Below, piece by piece: positions 4,101 through 6,846 of a DNA stretch of 6,846 bases. Below the pieces are notes generated by a model that was not told where the DNA came from, ran no database searches, and saw nothing but the letters and a program-made list of their open reading frames with translations. Location of the stretch: positions 1 through 6,846 of the forward strand of contig JBBRTW010000402.1 of the NCBI GenBank assembly GCA_038244055.1, in the 5' to 3' direction. The DNA is from DASPKW01 sp038244055 (GTDB lineage: Bacteria > Planctomycetota > Phycisphaerae > Tepidisphaerales > Tepidisphaeraceae). Positions within the stretch are counted from its first letter, which is position 1, and every line of letters starts with the position of its first letter. The position numbers and the translations under genes are program-made.

Positions 4101-6846
4101 GCTCATCGCAGTGGGCACCGATTCGCAGCACATCCGCCTGACACGCGTCCCTGGCGCTGCGACGACCTGGAAGGGTTTGGACTTTGAAAACACCACCACC
4201 AGCAACAGCCTGGGCTATGTCGACATGGAGTACGGCGACGCCGGCTTCTACGCACCAACGCGCGGTTCGACGCCGAATGTCATGGTGAACAACAGCACGC
4301 TGTCGGTTGACCACATGACCTGGGCGGGCACGACCAAGCAGTTGCTCAATTTCATCAATTCATCGATCAAGATGACCAACTCGGCCACGCCCAATACCGT
4401 GGGCGCGGAGCAGATTCACTTCTACCAGATGCCCGCCAGCGGCTATGCGATCTTCGACGGCAACACCTTCGGCACCACGACCGGGGCCAACGACATCATC
4501 GACCTGACCGGCGGCAAGCGGCCCGGCCCGATCGTCCAGTTCCTGAACAACGTCTTCCTCGGCAACGGCACGGGCGGCGCGGCCGCCGATGACATCCTCG
4601 ATATCGACGGCACCGATGCCCACATCGAGGGCAATGTCTTCATGAATGTCAGCAGCTTGGCGGCCTCCGACACCAACAGCGCCATCTCCGGCGGGAGCGA
4701 CGCCTCCTTCGGCGCTCAGGTCTCCCAGATCACCATCGTCCGCAACATCTTCGTCAACGTCGATCACGGGTATCTGGCCAAGGAGGGGAACTTCTACACC
4801 TCCATCGACAACACGTTCATCAATATCAACTCCAACGTCTATAACTTCGCGGAGCCGACCAAGGCATCAGGGCGCGGGGCCTACATCGACGGCGATCTGA
4901 TCTACGGCCTGGGCGCTGCCGCGACGATCTTCGGCAGCTATGCCACTTCGCTCCAGATCGCCATCAACCGCTCGCTGATCCCCGTCGCGCCGCCGGCCAC
5001 GGTTCTCCAGACCGGCAATGTTCTCAGCACCGACCCGCGCTTCATCGGGGGCAGCACGATCTCCGCAATCGCAACCGCCGCCCTCACGACGGGCACGACG
5101 GCTGCGGCAAACTCCGCGGCGGCCGCGATCCGCGCCGCCGTCGCCCTCCGCCCCGGCTCCCCGGCGCTGGGAATCGGTCCGAACGGCCGCGATGCCGGCG
5201 CGATCGTCGCCGCCGGCGCATCGATCTCCGGAGAGCCGCCCTCTCCCACCTCCAAGACCACCGCCACGCTAAACATCGGCGGGCCGGAAATCGCCTCTTA
5301 TCGCTATCGCGTCAACGGCGGCGCGTGGAGCGCGGAAGTCCTCGCCACCGGCGTGCAGACCACCGCCCCGGTCATTCCGCCCATCCAGCTTTCCGGCCTG
5401 ACGCCCGGAACGTACACCGTGCAGGTCGAGGCGCGAAATTACGCCGGCGTGCTCCAGGCCGATGCCAGCGCGACCACCTCGCGCGCCTGGACTGTCGCCG
5501 CCGCTCCGACCGTTCTAATCAACGAGGTCCTCGCCCAGAACGGCGCGGCCGTGAACCACGAGGGCACCACGCCCGATATCGTCGAGCTTTACAACAACGG
5601 CCCGGCCACGGTTGACCTGGGCGATATGAGCCTGAGCGACGACCCGGCGCTCCCGCGCAAGTTTATCTTCCCGGCCGGCACCACGATCCCGGCCGGGGGT
5701 TACCTCGTCCTCTACGGCGATAACCCCAACGCCACCAGCGGCATCCACCTCGGGTTCTCGTTCAAACAAAGCGGCGAAGCCGTCTACCTCTACAAGACCC
5801 TCGCGGCCGGCGGCGCGCTGGCCGACTCGATCGTCTTCGGAACGCAGATCGAAGACCTCTCCATCGGTCGGCTCGCGAGCGGCGCATGGGGCCTGACCAA
5901 GCCGTCGTTCGGCTCCGCCAACATCAGCCAGCCCACCGGCGACCCCTCCACGCTCAAGATCAACGAATGGCTCGCCAACGGCGTCGCGCCGTTCGCGGAT
6001 GACTTCGTCGAGCTGTACAACCCCGATACGCTTCCCGTGCCTTTGGGCGGCCTGTCCCTCACCGACCAGCCCACCGGCGCGCCCGCCATGAGCCCCATAT
6101 CGGCGCTCAGTTTCATGCCCGCGGGCGGATTCGCCAGCTTCATCGCCGATGGCCAACCCGAGAGCGGCGCGGACCACCTGGCATTCAGCCTCTCGCACGA
6201 CCGCGGCGAGATCGCGCTCTTCGACGCAGCGCTCAATCGCATCGATGCGATCGCCTACCTCGCGCAGAAATCGGCCGTCTCCCAGGGCCGCGCCGCCAAT
6301 GGCGATAACACCACCAAGCAATTCACCTTCTTCGCCCAGCCCAGCCCCGGCATCAGCAACCCGGCGGCCGCGACGACCGTGCAAATCCTCGGCGCCTACA
6401 CCGACACCTGGAAGTATTACCAAGCCGGCGCGCTCACGACAGGCTGGCAGGCGAGCGCATTCGTCGATACCGCCTGGTCCTCCGGCGGCGGACTACTCTA
6501 CGTCTCAAGCGCCACGCTGCCCGCCCCAAAGACCACCGCGCTCGTGCTGACTAATGGCCTGGCCACATATTATTTCCGCCGCCACTTCACCTTCACCGGC
6601 AATCCCGCCAACGCGCTGCTCCAGCTCAACACGATTCTCGATGATGGCGCGGTGGTGTATCTCAATGGCGTCGAAGTTCTGCGCGTTGGCATGGCCAGCG
6701 GAACAGTCACCGGCACGACGCTGTCCAACCGCCTGATCAGCCCCGAGAACGCCACGTTCGACGGGCCATTTAACATTTCGACGGCGGCGCTGGTGACTGG
6801 AGATAATGTCCTGGCGGTGGAGGTGCATCAGAACACCACGGGCAGC
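1108..6846 (+). CDS. Giant LEPR-XLL / lamin-tail / CotH-kinase surface protein (3' partial)
   Basis: The frame is open without a stop for 1913 codons to the right edge, so the C-terminus is missing. An upstream in-frame TAG at 1009 bounds the start. After a basic N-terminus and LEGRVLLAG (78-86) come: lamin-tail domain 1 (opening I-I-N-E, then E-W-V-E-I-Y-N; closing G-T-P-G-A-A-N-S) split by a nested module at about 210-284; Ig-like (342-457); CotH-type kinase (466-836) with R522-G-G-G-S-R, G-S-Y-S-W-L-E606, G723-D-D-F-A-M-Y and H742-D-L-D; Ig-like (837-941); parallel beta-helix (944-1371) ending S-P-A-L-G-I-G-P-N-G-R-D; Ig/FN3-like (1375-1466); lamin-tail domains 2 and 3; and a beta-sandwich from about 1757 (Y-F-R-R, D-D-G-A-V-V-Y-L-N-G). 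CotH proteins transfer ATP phosphate to extracellular proteins; lamin-tail and sandwich domains usually bind or scaffold. The role here is inferred: an exported, surface-attached protein. It is cysteine-free after residue 67. No hydrophobic signal peptide is evident; the LEPR-XLL motif marks it as exported. Confidence 0.93.
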   Translation, partial: MRKSTSPSAGGHARRAKVPKPASGFRDRVAEAVARVLNPRNDCAHHNPSAGSPVGLGRSIGAEMGRCRGPSKSRIETLEGRVLLAGNVIINEMMYHASSQNVGDEWVEIYNKGATAVDLTGWHFGKGITFAFAAGTNLGAGQYLVVAHDLARFHLNYPAVTNVVGGWVGQLSNNGDTVEIDDSTGAADNSVSYGTDGEWSVRGHDRGVQLVTGITRSGSTATISIPAHGYSNGDSIQITGAAQAEYNGTFTVAGAAPGSFTITVSGTPATPATAAGVGGVILSRQLTDLTRIGVSWFAAHDGLGKSLELIEPALSNDVAQNWTASTANQGTPGAANSVTAANIAPLILNAAQSPAVPKSTDTVTITTKLVDELGTAQSATLFYRLDGTTPFTSVTMHDDGLNGDTAAGDGIWAARIPPQANNAIVEYYITATDGVRSRAWPAPLADATQSANALYQVDDSAAYTGNQPVFKLIMKDADRQELVAIGSPASTSQLSNADFNGTFISIDGSGTDVRYTVGFRNRGGGSRDVLPNNRRVSFSNGDTWHGVRAINLNGQYSLEDVLGSTVVRSAGLAAQNASPVQVRVNNVNEATSGSTTDMFGSYSWLEAENSDMVDGHFPTDSGGNYYRGVDSGHNANLSYLGTDPTLYYYKYPKQNNSETNDYTDLINLTKALDATQTPDSTGGDPNNFVTVISQSLNINQALRYFAINSLIGNEETTLGTGSGDDFAMYRGATDTRFQLVAHDLDTLLGRGDTAGNINKSLFTATALATVKRLLTNPTFAPLYFKTLRDLATGALSPAQLLPLIDQTIGDYASVDAINSIKAFITGRNNFVLTTIPTALTATSALTVTNGYPSTTGTTATVTTALTGVADVTQTRSVLVNGVAVTYTAVPTATPTTGPYGVWSAASVTLNPGINRVLVQALDASGKEIGRQTIDIYYNRTAGGTTIAAGNVSTVTWSPANGPYSVTGSITIPAGQTLTIQPGTSVFFSTGAGILVNGTLIAVGTDSQHIRLTRVPGAATTWKGLDFENTTTSNSLGYVDMEYGDAGFYAPTRGSTPNVMVNNSTLSVDHMTWAGTTKQLLNFINSSIKMTNSATPNTVGAEQIHFYQMPASGYAIFDGNTFGTTTGANDIIDLTGGKRPGPIVQFLNNVFLGNGTGGAAADDILDIDGTDAHIEGNVFMNVSSLAASDTNSAISGGSDASFGAQVSQITIVRNIFVNVDHGYLAKEGNFYTSIDNTFININSNVYNFAEPTKASGRGAYIDGDLIYGLGAAATIFGSYATSLQIAINRSLIPVAPPATVLQTGNVLSTDPRFIGGSTISAIATAALTTGTTAAANSAAAAIRAAVALRPGSPALGIGPNGRDAGAIVAAGASISGEPPSPTSKTTATLNIGGPEIASYRYRVNGGAWSAEVLATGVQTTAPVIPPIQLSGLTPGTYTVQVEARNYAGVLQADASATTSRAWTVAAAPTVLINEVLAQNGAAVNHEGTTPDIVELYNNGPATVDLGDMSLSDDPALPRKFIFPAGTTIPAGGYLVLYGDNPNATSGIHLGFSFKQSGEAVYLYKTLAAGGALADSIVFGTQIEDLSIGRLASGAWGLTKPSFGSANISQPTGDPSTLKINEWLANGVAPFADDFVELYNPDTLPVPLGGLSLTDQPTGAPAMSPISALSFMPAGGFASFIADGQPESGADHLAFSLSHDRGEIALFDAALNRIDAIAYLAQKSAVSQGRAANGDNTTKQFTFFAQPSPGISNPAAATTVQILGAYTDTWKYYQAGALTTGWQASAFVDTAWSSGGGLLYVSSATLPAPKTTALVLTNGLATYYFRRHFTFTGNPANALLQLNTILDDGAVVYLNGVEVLRVGMASGTVTGTTLSNRLISPENATFDGPFNISTAALVTGDNVLAVEVHQNTTGS
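1339..1365 (+). other. LEPR-XLL-like motif in the giant protein
   Basis: Residues 78-86 (L-E-G-R-V-L-L-A-G), preceded by R-I-E-T, match the LEPR-x-LL pattern near the N-termini of large planctomycete surface proteins, with Gly in place of Pro. The motif sits just before the first folded domain, as in that family, and replaces a recognisable classical signal peptide. It is the best single pointer to the host phylum and to export. Its mechanism in sorting is not settled as far as I know. Confidence 0.75.
1735..1959 (+). other. Nested beta-domain inserted in lamin-tail domain 1
   Basis: Residues about 210-284 carry H-G-Y-S-N-G-D-S-I-Q-I-T-G and A-E-Y-N-G-T-F-T-V, then S-F-T-I-T-V-S-G. This pattern (HGxxxGDxVxIxG ... 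YNGxFxV) belongs to a small all-beta module common in phage tail and bacterial surface proteins and often annotated as E1-FCCH-like. It separates the G-E-W-S-V-R-G strand from the K-S-L-E-L-I-E-P strand, which are normally close together in planctomycete lamin-tail domains. The boundaries are estimates. Confidence 0.6.
2503..3615 (+). other. CotH-type kinase domain of the giant protein
   Basis: Residues about 466-836 follow the CotH order: an early F-R-N-R-G-G-G-S-R turn (519-527); N-N-R-R-V-S-F where canonical members usually have a Lys-rich P-K-K-S segment; L-N-G-Q-Y; F-G-S-Y-S-W-L-E; G-N-Y-Y-R-G; a helix ending N-S-L-I-G-N-E-E (708-715); D724-D-F-A-M-Y-R; and H742-D-L-D-T-L-L-G, equivalent to the W-D-x-D metal-binding motif with His for Trp. 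The acidic catalytic-type residues are present. The nucleotide-contacting Lys is doubtful, so activity cannot be assumed. Confidence 0.75.
3937..5220 (+). other. Right-handed parallel beta-helix domain of the giant protein
   Basis: Residues about 944-1371 open with an entry cap (G-S-I-T-I-P-A-G-Q-T-L-T-I-Q-P-G-T, then G-I-L-V-N-G-T-L-I-A-V-G-T). Irregular coils rich in Asn, Phe, Ile and Val follow, with repeated turns such as F-D-G-N-T-F, L-N-N-V-F-L-G-N-G, I-E-G-N-V-F, V-R-N-I-F and I-D-N-T-F. The closing S-P-A-L-G-I-G-P-N-G-R-D-A-G-A is the usual end of pectate-lyase-like or right-handed beta-helix domains. Such folds bind or cleave polysaccharides; no catalytic set could be assigned. An Ala/Thr-rich stretch at about 1318-1346 precedes the closing motif. 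Confidence 0.7.

Noticed and set aside
2779..4314. Long antisense open frame (511 codons), with others at 1654-2772, 4360-4767 and 5515-6423 on the minus strand
   Set aside because: All lie opposite the giant gene. They are Arg/Gly/Val-rich with no recognisable domain and follow from strong G/C third-position bias in the sense frame.
5670..5696. Direct repeat CCCGGCCGG at 5670-5678 and 5688-5696
   Set aside because: It falls within codons for F-P-A-G-T-T-I-P-A-G-G, a normal lamin-tail motif in GC-rich DNA.
1..6846. CRISPR arrays, insertion sequences, tRNA or rRNA genes, prophage genes
   Set aside because: No spaced direct repeats, transposase motifs, terminal inverted repeats or RNA gene signatures were seen. 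The only phage-like element is the small beta-module within lamin-tail domain 1.

Overview
The window reads as a GC-rich bacterial chromosome fragment, most probably from a planctomycete (Planctomycetota, possibly Phycisphaerae-like). The main evidence is an N-terminal LEPR-XLL-type motif (L-E-G-R-V-L-L-A-G) on a very large, cysteine-free, multi-domain surface protein. That protein combines lamin-tail domains, a CotH-type kinase domain and a parallel beta-helix, a combination typical of planctomycete exported giants. The genus cannot be determined from the sequence alone.

Layout. (1) Positions 3-710, + strand: the 3' end of a c-type cytochrome gene of the di-heme peroxidase/MauG-like type. 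Its start lies off the left edge. One CxxCH heme site is visible, and the tail of a preceding, similar heme domain can be recognised. (2) Positions 711-1107: an intergenic/leader region without a convincing gene. It holds a 12-bp perfect palindrome, a weak GC-rich hairpin, an AT-richer stretch with a TTGCGCGCAA palindrome, and two tandem tetraloop hairpins shortly before the next gene. (3) From about 1108 to the right edge at 6846, + strand: one uninterrupted reading frame of at least 1913 codons that is open at the 3' end. It encodes the giant surface protein, and all of the window to the right of the leader belongs to it.

Domain order in the giant protein, numbered from the ATG at 1108: basic N-terminal segment and LEPR-XLL-like motif (78-86); lamin-tail domain 1 (about 87-340), split by a nested beta-domain (about 210-284); Ig-like domain (about 342-457); CotH-type kinase domain (about 466-836); second Ig-like domain (about 837-941); right-handed parallel beta-helix (about 944-1371); Ig/FN3-like domain (about 1375-1466); lamin-tail domains 2 and 3 (about 1467-1606 and 1612-1751); and a galactose-binding-like beta-sandwich (about 1757 to the edge).

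How the genes may relate. Both products should act outside the cytoplasmic membrane: the cytochrome as a periplasmic redox enzyme, the giant as an exported or wall-associated protein that could phosphorylate extracellular targets and bind polymers or partners. Same-strand order is the only evidence linking them. The roughly 400-bp gap and the structured leader favour separate transcription of the giant gene.
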